Below, piece by piece: positions 42,645 through 53,560 of a DNA stretch of 64,000 nucleotides. The translations under genes and the position numbers were made by a program. Below the pieces are notes generated by a model. That model had not been told where the DNA came from. It did no database searches and saw only the letters and a program-made list of their open reading frames with translations. The DNA is taken from NCBI GenBank assembly GCA_944472135.2, contig OX235262.1, positions 165,601,509 to 165,665,508 of the forward strand. The letters are read 5' to 3'. The DNA is from Trichobilharzia regenti. Taxonomy: Eukaryota > Platyhelminthes > Trematoda > Strigeidida > Schistosomatidae. Position 1 is the first letter of the stretch; each line of letters opens with the position of its first letter.

Positions 42645-42890
42645 TTGAGTCGTTGCTTCAGTGGTAGAACGTTCACCAATCATGCGTGTGATCCAGGGTT
42701 CGATCCCTAGTAGACCCACTGCTAAACTTTGCTTAGCTGGTAATGAGGCTGGTAAAGAGACAGAGCTGACCATGAGGCTAGCAATGCCTTTCAGTAAAAA
42801 TACAAAAATGAAACCACTGTTGCTGAAACTTTGGAGATCAAGCTTGAAGCCTTATGTTCCACTCATAACGTAAAGAGATAGATCAGCAAA
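42645..42890 (+). mobile_element. SINE-D copy
   Basis: Head GTTGCTTCAGTGGTAGAACG and B box CCAGGGTTCGATCCC give good pol III promoter matches. Then the RTE-leader segment (GAGGCTAGCAATGCC) and RTE-like tail (CTTGAAGCCTTATGTTCCAC) follow. It lies just downstream of exon b on the transcribed strand's far side, within the 1.8-kb intron. Confidence 0.8.
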
Positions 42891-42958
42891 TAAATCTTAT
42901 GTAGACAAATTTGTGAATATATTTGTGATATTTTCAACTAACTACAATGTTTACTTAC

Positions 42959-43228
42959 ATGCTCATACTTTTTCAACCGTTCATTTAATTCTGTCAGAGT
43001 TGGATTACGATTTCGATTAGATGCCTGAAGGTTTTCTGCATTGACTTTTTCCAAAGCATTGTCTAAAGATTCAGATTTAACAGATGATTTATTTTCTGAT
43101 TGTTGTTCCATGGCAGTTCGCCAGTGTGCTCGTTCTCTTTCTGTTGAAAGTAGAATATTGTGTACACGTCCATTTTTATCAGCAATTGGTAATATGAGTT
43201 GAGGAGTTTCCAGTACAAGTTTACCCTC
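42959..43228 (-). CDS. BCR/ABR-like exon b: C-terminal part of PH domain plus linker
   Basis: This 270-nt exon has a pyrimidine-rich acceptor (TTTTTTCTATCTCACTGACAG split just before EGKLV), a GTAAGT donor, and phase 0 at both ends, giving 90 residues. Residues 19-43 carry NGRVHNILLSTERERAHWR followed by TAMEQQ. These align with human BCR NGKSYTFLISSDYERAEWR and its following EQQ, which form the last beta strand and C-terminal helix of the PH domain with its conserved Trp. The remaining 47 residues are a polar Ser/Asn/Glu-rich linker ending TELNERLKKYEH. It is the largest exon here and the clearest single piece of evidence for the gene. Confidence 0.85.
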
Positions 43229-43329
43229 CTGTCAGTGAGATAGAAAAAACACTTTGATGAATGAAATTAGATGTATACTATACAAAAATAAGATGAAAAT
43301 GTGTAAGCTGAAATTACTTTCCTTCTGGT

Positions 43330-43560
43330 GCGAGAGTTTTGTGTTGTTTATCGTTTCCAGCCAGTCATCTGACCTTCAGTATCAAGCAGAGGCAGGTGTT
43401 GATGAAAGTCTGCATTTGTCTCTTAGTAGTGTCTTCCCTAAAGCGTATGCTTAGTGTTTGAACCAAATAGCTCTGAATCAACGTAAATGTTAAGAATTCG
43501 GATCTTGTCCTGGGTATAATGAATAACCACACTAATTTCAGATAAGCGAGTATTCATTCT
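43330..43560 (-). mobile_element. RTE 3' fragment inside the 18.6-kb intron
   Basis: TTTCCAGCCAGTCATCTGAC then CTTCAGTATC is the reverse of the conserved RTE stretch GATACTGAAG.TCAGATGGC. AGAATTCGGATCTTGTCC also matches. No tail present. Confidence 0.6.
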
Positions 43561-43789
43561 GGTGTTCGGAGATTCTAATAATTATTTCAAAAGACTTATC
43601 TCAGCGCGCAATGCTGGTACATAGATACTGTTAGTAATTAAACAAGAGTGAGAGGCTATGCAGTAGAAACTAGATATAGGTTAGACTACAAATTTTATGA
43701 ACATGAATAGAGTTTAAGAGGACCGGTAGGCATTGTGAAGCAGTTGATCAAAGCCTGTCATTATGTATTAGTGAATTAATATTTTACGG

Positions 43790-43990
43790 GTTTGATCATA
43801 AATTGCCATCAACCAGAAAACCATTGAAAACTGACCGGGACAACTGTTTCTTCCTGGTTTGGAACTCTTCCTCAGTACGCACCCACGGCAATTCGAAACC
43901 AAGGAATTTCCGGTTAAAAGGTGAACTCGTTGACCATTGAGCCTCTGAGACTGGATCCAGTGGCCCATAAATTCTAACTTCTGCCAGTTT
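43790..43990 (-). mobile_element. SINE-A copy
   Basis: AGAAAACCATTGAAAACTGA, GACAACTGTTTCTTCCTGG, GAACTCTTCCTCAGTACGCA, CCACGGCAATTCGAAACCAA and AACTCGTTGACCATTGAGCC in SINE-A reverse order. The hammerhead-like region reads AGGAAGA after GTACTG on the minus strand. Confidence 0.72.
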
Positions 43991-45164
43991 GCAATAATTT
44001 TTATTTTATATGTATGTGTAATTTAAGACTTGAATACGGTGAATACAAATTTAGTGCACAAAGCTAATTTTTATGGTCATTGATAAACATTTAGAAAGGG
44101 GTATATCTCTATTCAAAGTAGCTTTTGTTATTACACGAATCCCAAGGAGATCATATTGACCTTGTGTTGAGAGCTGTCCGCTAGCCTAAATTGGTAGGAA
44201 GCAATTCACGTCAATGTTTACTTCGCAAATCTTGGTCATAAGAAAAACAAAAACAAAGACTTCGCGTGGGCGGATACGATTCGTAGATATATGGTCTGAC
44301 CTTCAAAGAAACAGCCACAAAGAGATGACAGATTAGGTTTCAGAGAGAAAACAACCAATCAGAAGACACTGTTTCTCTGTTAGTAATAACGAATAATGAT
44401 GTACATAAAAATATATAAACATCTCTTGATTTCCTAAACAAACGATCTGTAGCCTGGTTGTTGTTTTCTATCCTTACAACCTTACAGTATAGTGAAGACT
44501 GTCTGATGGTAAAGCTACACTTTCTACAGCTAACGAATCTTAGTTTCACACGTCTAAACACTCTTCAATTTATTTTTCTGGTTAGTTTTGCCATGATGAC
44601 ATATCTAATTAACATGAACATATAATCATCACTTCAGTCATTCTCTCAGTAATTTTTAGTTTGATTGGAAACTATGTTGGAACTTCCATTTTTCAGTGCG
44701 TGCTTTTCAAAACATTGATTCACATCGTCAGATTATGTGCAGGATGTTGTTACTACTTGACTGGAGTGTTCTGTGAGTTGATTAGAAGACAATTCATTAA
44801 AAAAGAAGTAATCTTTTGCTGTATAGTTTTCCCACTGCTATGCCTTAAAAGTTGACAAGCTAACATGAATTCATAAAAAAAACAGTCTCGGTATACCATC
44901 TGAGATTTAGATGCCACATTACTAGAGATATCCTTCAAGGATGCCTCTTTCGTTCTCTTAACATAACGATATAAAAATCCTCTAACTGATTCTTGATGCA
45001 AATAAGTGTATGGAGAGTAGTTTGATGTGTATACTATTATGAACATTTATATACATGATTGCCTCATTCTGTTAAAGTTGCATCCATTCAACCGTCAACT
45101 TAATTTTTAAGTGTTTTAATAAATAATCACCTGACTTGCTTACTTCGGCTTTGAAAGTACTTTC
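43991..45164. other. Unassigned intronic sequence
   Basis: No gene or recognised repeat seen; a GGGCGGATACGATTCG stretch at 44268 is locally GC richer. Confidence 0.4.
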
Positions 45165-47135
45165 TACAGAGTTGACTATGAAGTAATTTGAAAACTAATT
45201 CAACAATTGAAGCGCACCACCCCAAATCTTTATCAGACTCATTCAACAGCTACATGACAATACTACATTCCAAGTAATCTACAGTGTAAAAATGTGTGAA
45301 GCCTCTGAAGTGTAAACAGGAGTAAGACATGGCAGCATACTGTCACCGATGACATTCCTGAATGCAGTGAACTGGATTATGTGACGCACCGTATGTGGGA
45401 AGCGAGAAGATAGGGAATACAGTGTACCGACTAAAAGACTAGAATATTTGGACTTTGCAGATGATTAAGGTCTGATTTTATACAAATCTGAAGATTTACT
45501 AGCAGGAACCAAAACGTTGGCAGAAGAAACAAGCAACAAACACAGAACCTAATGTGAATACAGAGAAGGCGGAGGTGATGAAGATACTCATCGACCGGCG
45601 ATAACAAACACAAGTCACTACCAACGGGTGAAATTTGAAGGAAGTCTTCACTTTTAACCTATGAAAGTAACAACCTTTCACCTACAGGCGGCAATATTGA
45701 TGAGGCTGTCGATACTAGAATCGGAAGAGCAAGACATATCTAAGTCACTCTGAAATCAGTATGGAAATCATCTGTACTCAGCACAAAAACAAGATTCAGA
45801 TTTTCAACATCATTGTCAAATCAGTCGCTTCTTCTATGTCCATCAGCGACTTAGCCTGCGTGTCACGTGAAGCATTTCCAACAGGTTACTGCAGACGATT
45901 GCCGAAAGCTACCTCTTCGCCATAGTGAATATCAGATTATTATTATTGTTCCCTTGATTTCTAAGTGGAACATAGGGCTTCAACTGCACATCTACACTTG
46001 CTTCTGTCATCGTTCTGATGTACTTTTCATCTGCATCCATGTTAGTCCAGAATGTTTCAACTCTTCTCTCTTCACACGATCTGCTCCATGTCATCCTTAC
46101 ACTGACATCCCACTCACCACTTCCCTTTCGGCATGGTTCCACTCAAACAACAGCCTGACGAGCGCGCGATGTCACCCAGCGGTCTCCTCAGCGAGCGAGT
46201 ATCCAATCCATCTCCACTTTCTCCTGCATATTTGTTGGTTGGTGATTGGTTTTTGTTTTGTTTGTTCCTTCACATAGGTTCTTGTTGGTGATTCTGTCCG
46301 ACCCGGCCCAGCCATCTGATTGATCTTCAGTATAGAGCCAGCGAAGACAGTTGTTGGTTGATACAGGCCTGGTCTGCAACAGGCTGTTGGAAATATTCTT
46401 TGTGACCCACCCGACAAGTTTCTGATATGTTCCGTATAGAAGAACTGACTGACTTGACGTTTGTACTGAAAATCCTACCGAATTTTGTTGTTGATTCTGG
46501 CTGAGTGACGAAGATTTCCAGATTGGTTGTTTCAGGTTGATGAATGTATGTGTTTCTCGCCTTCCCGATTCTCGCTCGATTTGACATCCTCGTCCGTTCC
46601 GCCTGCCTGTAGTTGAGACAATCCTCAATGCCAGATAAGTGAATGAAGTAGCCTCTTTCAAATCCCTCCCGTTGTAATGGTGACTGGCGCTGGATGTTGT
46701 GGCTGTTGTTGTTGTTGTTGGTTGGTTGGTTATTTTCATAACCTCCGTCTTGTCTAAGTTCACCTGGAGTCCTGTCTTCGCCGGCCGCTTCATCGACCAG
46801 TTTGCCGGGGTATATCAGATAGTGAGAAAGAATTAGCTGCAAGAAGCTCTGGAATGAACTGAGGAATATGACAGGTAAAATGCAGGTGGATGAGACACAC
46901 ACTGAGGAGACCAGTGAGTGGCATGGCGTGCCAGGCCCTTGACTGAATCTCGAGTTGGAAAGGAATAGCTGAGTGTGCATCCGATTATGCTACGTGGGAA
47001 ATCATGTGAAGAGATGAGATCTTATGGGCAGTCGTGGAGCCAGATGAAGAGGACGTCAGAGAACAGGGAAAAATGGGGATGCTCTGCTGAAGCCTTTTTT
47101 CATGCAAATATCGAGGGAACAATAATAATATCATA
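45165..47135 (+). mobile_element. RTE-clade retrotransposon, split by a second RTE insertion
   Basis: The left part (45165-45937) has SVYKCVKPLKCKQE-like RT remnants and an intact GACTTTGCAGATGAT box (FADD) followed by a stop. The right part (46812-47135) has the C terminus and tail (GAAGCCTTTTTTCATGC, then (AAT)n). ATATCAGAT at 45929-45937 repeats at 46812-46820 around the inserted copy. Confidence 0.8.
45938..46811 (-). mobile_element. RTE-clade retrotransposon nested in an older copy
   Basis: The (ATT)n tail and TTCTAAGTGGAACATAGGGC start on the plus strand. Minus-strand coding runs up through RRKWRWIGYSLAEE and LRQDGGYENN to the truncation at 46811. Nine-bp target duplication ATATCAGAT. 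Closely similar to 21975-23150, 52190-53560 and the 3' half of 35235-38538, so one young subfamily. Confidence 0.85.
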
Positions 47136-47790
47136 TAACTTAATTCATCAATACTAGGATTTCGTATATGAGCTTAATATATCGCATTTTCACGCGTTGA
47201 TACATTAGTTTCCTACGACAATTACCGACAAATGAACAAATTTCATAGTTCAGAAAGTGATTTTCAAATAAGTCGTGAATGTCCGCTACCTTTTGAGTGA
47301 GTTGAAGAAACTTTCGTAAATATGTAAACTTTTCTGTATCCTGGGGTGTACCGATAAAGTCCATGAAGTTTTCTTTAATTAAGGAATCACATTATTCAGA
47401 ATTTCACGATACAGGGGATATTCTATTGCTCTATGATTTTATCCAGACGTAAGGTATGATTTCCTTATAAGTATCATTTTGTTTGTGATGACAATTGCAG
47501 GTTAACTGAATTAGTCTACACCTCTTACGTCAAACCATTTGCATCAATGATTAAGGTCAAATAAATAAAAGTAATTTACGCTTACTAGTTTACTTAGATT
47601 TGTTAATTTTGATGCATTTTTGGATGGCCTCCTATCCTAAATACAAAAGTTAAGCAAAATGAATATGAGAAAACAAATACAAAATAAAAAAGTGTACAGT
47701 TCATTGGAAATAGAAATAAAACGTATTAACCACAGAGCATCTGAAAATCATGGAGCCAATGACTCCTAATATTTGTGAGTAATTTAATTT
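47136..47790. other. Unassigned intronic sequence
   Basis: No gene or recognised repeat seen. Confidence 0.4.
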
Positions 47791-47794
47791 AATT

Positions 47795-47985
47795 TTTGAT
47801 TTACAGCTTGATTCCACACTGTATTTTCGGTACAAGTATGGAATTTTCAGCATTGATATCGGTAGCCCAAATTTTGCAGGCCGACCATAGATATCAGATG
47901 TGCGTCGGTGCGGGCTCGAACCCCGGACCATGTGCATGGTCGGCGAGAGTCCTAACCACTGTGCCACCAAGTAGATGCTATATGG
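47795..47985 (-). mobile_element. SINE-C copy
   Basis: TTACAGCTTGATTCCACACT, GTACAAGTATGGAATTTTCA, GGTAGCCCAAATTTTGCAGG, GGGCTCGAACCCCGGACC and AGTCCTAACCACTGTGCCAC on the plus strand; head, B box and body nearly identical to 61370-61560. Confidence 0.82.
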
Positions 47986-48289
47986 CTTTAAGCTTCAGGC
48001 ATTCAGTTCTGGCATCTAGCGAATTTCATTTAGCCCATACTTTCTGGTTACAAGGTCTCATCTTTCTCAAGAACTATCACTTTTGTAAATATGGTGAGCA
48101 TTATTCTATCTGTTAATGATTAATTGTTCACTAACATGACTCATTTGATTAACCAAGTTACTGCTATTCTTTGGAAAACCTATAAGTTCATTCTAAGGCC
48201 AGTACTCAAATCATTTGAATATTTTTCTTTGACTATTCTTCTGGTCAATATCAGGTCAAATCGTTGAAAAATATTCTAAAACAACTGTT

Positions 48290-48495
48290 ATACTTAAGTT
48301 GCCTTACGAAACTATTGAAAATCAAGAAGTAGCGGTCAGCCATTTCATCCTAGCTTAGGATTCTGCAGAGACTTTTATCCATGCTGACTCCAGGAGGAAC
48401 CCAACTCTGAACCATCAGATTTTTCTAGGAAAACGCATTAATATTCAGTCACTGGGTATGAATTCCAACTTCTGCCAATTCTCCATTAATACTCT
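48290..48495 (-). mobile_element. SINE-A copy, degraded
   Basis: AAACTATTGAAAATCAAGAA, GCCATTTCATCCTAGCTTAG, GGAGGAACCCAACTCTGAAC and ATTCAGTCACTGGGTATGAA on the plus strand follow the SINE-A reverse order. B-box region mutated. Confidence 0.6.
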
Positions 48496-48721
48496 GCAAA
48501 ATGATAGCCCGAATGTGATAGAATTACAATAAAATCCATAGAATTGATCTGTTAGAAAAATTATATTCTTGAATTCTTCCTGAAGTTTAACTAACTAACT
48601 AATAAGTATACTTAAAGGTTACACAAAATTTCTTCAAAATGTATACTGACAATCATGGCTTGGTTTTACACTTTTGAAGGACAGATTGGTTGTGTAAGAC
48701 TTAAAACTAACTTGCCTAATT

Positions 48722-49125
48722 GATGTTCCACGTCGCTTTCCTATAGATGTTTCTCTTTAAGGTAAGAAGAAGAACATCCAGAAATGTAATACTACCTTGG
48801 CGTTCCTCTTCACAAGTCAATTTAATGACTGGATGTACCTTATTGAAGACTTAGAGCAGGTGTTGTCTATCCAAATTATTGTCACAAATGATAAAGTTAT
48901 CGTCAACATATTGACAATAATAATCGAGTTGGTTAAGTGTCTCTTTTCAAGGACCAATTTCCAATTTAGACAGAAATATGTCAGCTAATAAGGAACCAAG
49001 GGGAGAAACCATAGCAACCCCATCTACTTGGTGCCAATACTCCTTATTAAATACAAATTGAGCGTTCATAGTGCATTTTAATAGTAATTCTTTCAATTTT
49101 CTTGGTGTGATTCCAATTTCTATTT
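48722..49125 (-). mobile_element. Penelope-like element, minus-strand half of a fold-back
   Basis: Reading the minus strand from 49125 down gives EIEIGITPRKLKELLLKC, EYWHQVDGVAMVSPLGSLLA and DIFLSKLEIGP, then YCQYVDDNFIICDNNLD and the start of the region after the catalytic box, ending near 48722. The part 48722-48990 is an almost perfect inverted copy of 49126-49410. The 135-bp loop holds RT sequence present only in this orientation. Confidence 0.85.
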
Positions 49126-50165
49126 CTAGCTGACATATTTCTGTCTAAATTGGAAATTGGTCCTTGAAAAGAGACACTTAACCAACTCGATTATTATTGT
49201 CAATATGTTGACGATAACTTTATCATTTGTGACAATAATTTGGATAGACAACACCTGCTCTAAGTCTTCAATAAGGTACATCCAGTCATTAAATTGACTT
49301 GTGAAGAGGAACTCCAAGGTAGTATTACATTTCTGGATGTTCTTCTTGCAAAAAGAACAGACGGTACCTTAAAGAGAAACATCTGTAGGAAAGCGACGTG
49401 GAACGGAAAATACACCCACTTCCACAGCTTCATACCTATACAATATAAGCGCGACCTAATTCGTTGTCTTAGTCATAGAATTAGACGCATATGTACCGAT
49501 GATTGTTTGGAAGATGGAATAAGAAATCTTACAAACGCCTTGCTACAAAACGACTATCCTGCCAACTTTGTAAAGAAGTATTATCTATGAAACTACACAT
49601 AAAACCAAGCGAGACACAGTAAGTAGGAAAAAAACTTTACTTATATGTACATTTCAAAGGGGATATAGCCAGCGACATATTAAAGCGTAGATTAACGAGG
49701 TCAAGTGAACGAACTTTTAATGCCGCAAAACTGCATGTCAATTTCTCAACCAAACCGATACTGACACCGTGCATTAAAGATGGATTGGCCAAAATGGCGA
49801 CATAAATGTGTCTATATAAATTCAACTGCTCTTGTGGAGCCAGTTATATAGGTCGTACCCAAAGGAATTCATCTTTACGCACTCGTGGACATATTCCTGT
49901 TTGGCTTGCGAAAAGAGCAACCAAATCATTAAATAGTGCAATTCTGTCTCATCTAGTAGATAGCGAACACAGCATCAATGTAGATGAGTCATTTACAGTT
50001 GTGTATCGAGTACCGAAAATTCTCCCCAAAAGGCACACGATTACGCCTCCTAGCCATAGCTGAGGCTTTAGAGATTAATAGAGAGAGACCAGACCTATGT
50101 GTACAGAAAAAACTTCTTCACTCTCTTTGTCTACCCTGGCCCACTATAAGGTGACCAGGATAATA
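49126..50165 (+). mobile_element. Penelope-like element, plus-strand half with GIY-YIG nuclease
   Basis: It starts in RT just before YCQYVDDNFIICDNNLD. Then come TFLDVLLAKRTDGTLKRNIC, KYTHFHSFIPIQYKRDLIRC (49294-49590), a frameshifted middle, and a nuclease frame at 49806-50063 with NCSCGASYIGRTQRNSSLRT and RGHIPVWL. The C-S-C-G / Y-I-G-R-T motif is the GIY-YIG core of Penelope-like elements, with an added Cys motif. The C terminus reads ALEINRERPDLCVQK before a 3' UTR. Confidence 0.85.
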
Positions 50166-50485
50166 ATTTTTCTTACTATTATTACTATTATTATCATTTT
50201 GTGATATCATGTCTTTATTATCCACTTCTCCATCCAGTTTATTTCACCTCATTGTTATCCTTAATTTTTATCAACCTTTATGAGTTTATACTACGCCTAC
50301 CAATTCTATAACATTTTATTACAATTTAGAATTTAGCCTCTTTATTTTATCATTAGACATTATTGGTCAGCCCTCACATTCACTGTCCCCTTTGTTAATG
50401 TGTGTTTGTATGTATTTTGTGGTTATCGCATTTCTCTCATCCCAATGACACTTGTATTCTGTTGACCATAAAACAATACTGTAGC
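50166..50485 (+). other. 3' UTR of the Penelope-like copy
   Basis: An (ATT)-rich start (TATTATTACTATTATTATCA) and AT-rich sequence without coding. Layout resembles 63180-63620. Confidence 0.55.
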
Positions 50486-50581
50486 ATTATAATAGAGGTT
50501 TTTTATTTCCCAATGAATGAAAAACAAAACGATATTGTTTTTACTCATTCATTGGAAATACAAAAACCTCTATTATAATGA
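50486..50581. repeat. Near-perfect 96-bp hairpin
   Basis: CATTATAATAGAGGTTTTT starting at 50486 pairs with AAAAACCTCTATTATAATG ending at 50581. Inner parts CCAATGAATGAAAAACAA and TTGTTTTTACTCATTCATTGG also pair with small differences. The arms are about 44 bp around a very short loop (AACGATA). It is not explained by any coding sequence. Confidence 0.82.
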
Positions 50582-50620
50582 ATATCATATACTTTCTATA
50601 GTTTGGTTTGTAAGGATTAG

Positions 50621-50987
50621 TTACGTTTTACGAGTTGATCACGGATTGATATCAGTTAGAGAACCATTGAAAACTAGCACTGGAGTACTGAACAGCTGTT
50701 TCATCCTAGTTTGGGAATCATCGGCAGTACGCACCCACCACCAGGCTTCGAACCCAGGACCTTCCGGTACAAGTCAAGCTCGTATACCATTCAGCCACTG
50801 GGACCCGATTCAATGGCTCATGAATTCTTACTTCTACTAATTCGTGATTTAGCACGACCCCAACCATTGTCGTTGGTGGGACATCCATCCACACACGTGA
50901 CATCTAACTGGATCTCACTGGTCACGACTTCTCACTAGAACTCAGGAAACTCCAACCTGTAGTAAGTCACTAGCGAGCATCAGATTA
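50621..50987 (-). mobile_element. SINE-A copy with 30-bp target duplication (367 bp)
   Basis: Minus strand: a 5' extension (GCTCGCTAGTGACTTACTAC), tRNA-like head GTCCCAGTGGCTGAATGG, B box CTGGGTTCGAAGCC, GTGCGTACTGCCGATGATTC, AACTAGGATGAAACAGCTGT, CAGTACTCC and tail GTTCTCTAACTGATATCA. A 30-base stretch beginning ACTTTCTATAGTTTGGTTTG is identical at 50591-50620 and 50988-51017, so both ends are exactly known. Confidence 0.88.
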
Positions 50988-51017
50988 ACTTTCTATAGTT
51001 TGGTTTGTAAGGATTAG

Positions 51018-52189
51018 AATATCATACCCAATGAATGTTTTCAAACTATTAAAAGTGAACGTGGTTTGAACATATATAACACTATAGCACCCAATTGTTC
51101 ATTCACTCACTTCATCACATTTTTCCTGACTGACTATACACCCTATACACATTTGATTGACTATGCTAACTAATGGACTATCATCTCAACTTACACATGC
51201 AACCCAATACAGTTTCTGATATTATTTTCATTTGCCTTTATTGGCTATATGTACTCTATTATTCATGGATTTATAACAGCAGAGCCTGAATAAGAAGAAG
51301 TTATCGAAAACAATTGTTCGCTCAAAATCTTGTTTTGATTTCAATATGGGGCTTTTTCATTTACTGATTTTATACAAGTGTTAGCAATTGTAGTCTTAAT
51401 TCTCCATAAAAAACTACTTTTCTTCGATATGTATGTGACTTAAGGGATATACACTAACTGAAAGTTCATCTCAACTTACTGAACTACTTAATATTTGTGG
51501 CTTTGGAAAATAATATTCACAAGTGAGGTAGTAATATATGTATCGAAATAATTGTTTGGAAAATCTCCTATGAACGATCTAATCACAAGATTTGTACTTA
51601 TTTGCATGTTTCAGCTAACATTGTGACTATTAACCCTTTTCCTCCTAGACTTTATAGAGTTGTTCTGACAGTGGCATATCATATATCGCCTTTATCCTTA
51701 TTATTTGACTTGCTCCTGTTCACCCTCCAGTTTTAATACTTCTCGTTGTGATTGTGTGTACATAGAAAATGTGTTGTTTTGTAATGTGATTTTGTCTGAG
51801 CTAATCAAGTTCATTCTGACCCTAGAGTGTCTACGCGAGGGACTAGCGTGTGATTACTGCTGACAAAGACTTTCATCCCATCTTGTTGAGAATATTCCAC
51901 TAATTCTCAGGTTGATTTTACTTAACAAATTTTGTTCCACTGTACTTATTTTGTACTAGGAACTCATCTGACATGTATAGCTGTCTAATGGCACTGTTGA
52001 GGTAATTTTGAGTTATTCTTGATGCGGACTGATGACCTGACTTTAAATGACTGTCTTTCTGGTATCGTAGGGGCATTGTGTGACTGTGCGGAACCCAAGG
52101 AAGTTTTAGTCAGCTATACAGTAGAAAGCGAAGATCGGTTTCCTGATTTCAAATCACAACACATCTATGTAGGTCGTTACAATGTTAGT
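51018..52189. repeat. Continuation of PLE 3' UTR and an unclassified repeat
   Basis: 51018-51330 resembles more Penelope-like 3' UTR (CCTTTATTGGCTATATGTAC at 51235 versus CCTTTATTGGCTACTTCCAC at 63346). 51590-52160 matches 41741-42480 in pieces. No gene seen. Confidence 0.45.
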
Positions 52190-53560
52190 TATTATTAATA
52201 TTGTTCCCTTGGGTTCCTAGTGGAAAATAGGGAACATAGTGTGCTTCAGCTGCACGTCTCCACTTGCTTCTCTCTTCTGCTGTACCTTTCACCTGAATCC
52301 ATGTTAGTCCAGAATGTTTCAACTCCTCTTCACACGATCTCCTCCATGTCCCACTCGCCTCTTCCCTTTCGGGTTCCACTAGAGCAATGGCCTGACGAGC
52401 GCGCGATGTCACCCAGCGGTCTCCTCAGCGAGAGAATGTCCAATCCATCTCCACTTTCTCCTGCATATTTGTTGGGCGGTGATTGGTTCTTGTTTTGTTT
52501 GTTTGTTCCCATAGGTTCTTGTTGGTGATTCTGTCCGACCCGGCCCGGCCATCTGATCTTCAGTATAGAGCCAGCGAAGACAGTTGTTGGTTGATAACTG
52601 GTCTGCAACAGGCTGTTGGAAATATTCTTTGTGACCCACCCACCCGACAAGTTTCTGATATGTTCCGTATAGAAGAACTGACTGACTTGACGTTTGTACT
52701 GAAAATCCTACCGAATTTTGTTGTTGATTGTGGCTGAGTGACGAAGATTTCCAGATTGGTTGTTTCAGGTTGATGAGTGAATGTGTTTCTCGCCTTCCCG
52801 ATTCTCGCTCGATTTGACATCCTCGTCCGTTCCGCCTGCCTGTAGTTGAGACAATGTTCCCTGCTAGATAAGTGAATGAAGTAGCCTCTTTCAAATCCCT
52901 CCCGTTGTATGGTGATTGACTCTGGATGTTGTGGCTGTTGTTGTTGTCTTTGGTTGGTTGGTTATCTTCATAACCTCCGTGTTGTCTAAGTTCACCTGGA
53001 GTCCTGTCTTCGCCGACTGCTTCTTCGACCAGTTTGTCGGTTTTCGCTTGTAATTCTTCGATTTTGTGTGACATCAAACATAAATCATCCACACGCGAAA
53101 TCCAGGTCTTCTAGGTTCTTCACGTCGGTCGCCAGGATATCCCTGCCTGCTAGTTTACCACTGTCCGATGCATAATCCAGTCAGTCCACCACAATTAGGA
53201 ATATGATCGTGGGTGAAAATGAGCACCCTTGTCTGACACCTGTGTTTACTTCAAACGCCTCGCTGAGTGTTCCATTGTGGATCACTTGACATGTGCCATT
53301 GTCGTAGAGCTGTTGAATGAGGTTGATGAATATTTGGGTTACGCCATAGTACTCGAGTAATTTCCAAATTACTTCGCAGTCAGCGCTGTCTGTCGAAGGC
53401 CTTCTCAAAGTGTATAAAGTTGAGGTAGAGGTTTGATTGCTATTCCATGCTTTTTTTGTGATGATGATGCGTGTAGTAGCAATTTGGTCAGAGCATGATT
53501 TGCCTTTCTCGAATCCAGCTTGTTCTGATCGGAATTCTGTATCCAGTGCATAATAAAACC
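52190..53560 (-). mobile_element. RTE-clade retrotransposon, 3' half, catalytic-box insertion subfamily
   Basis: The plus strand starts (ATT)n TTCCTAGTGGAAAATAGGGA. Minus-strand frames contain RRKWRWIGHSLAEE, a 227-codon frame (52409-53092) starting at VDDLCLMSHKIEELQAK-like sequence, and RT part EQAGFEKGKSCSDQIATTR. A 4-nt insertion (CACA on the plus strand, 53090-53093) separates the frames at the catalytic box. 5' truncated at about 53560. Confidence 0.85.

Noticed and set aside
48797..49317. Two separate 63-codon genes with almost identical protein on opposite strands
   Set aside because: They are antisense readings of the Penelope-like RT fold-back, not genes.
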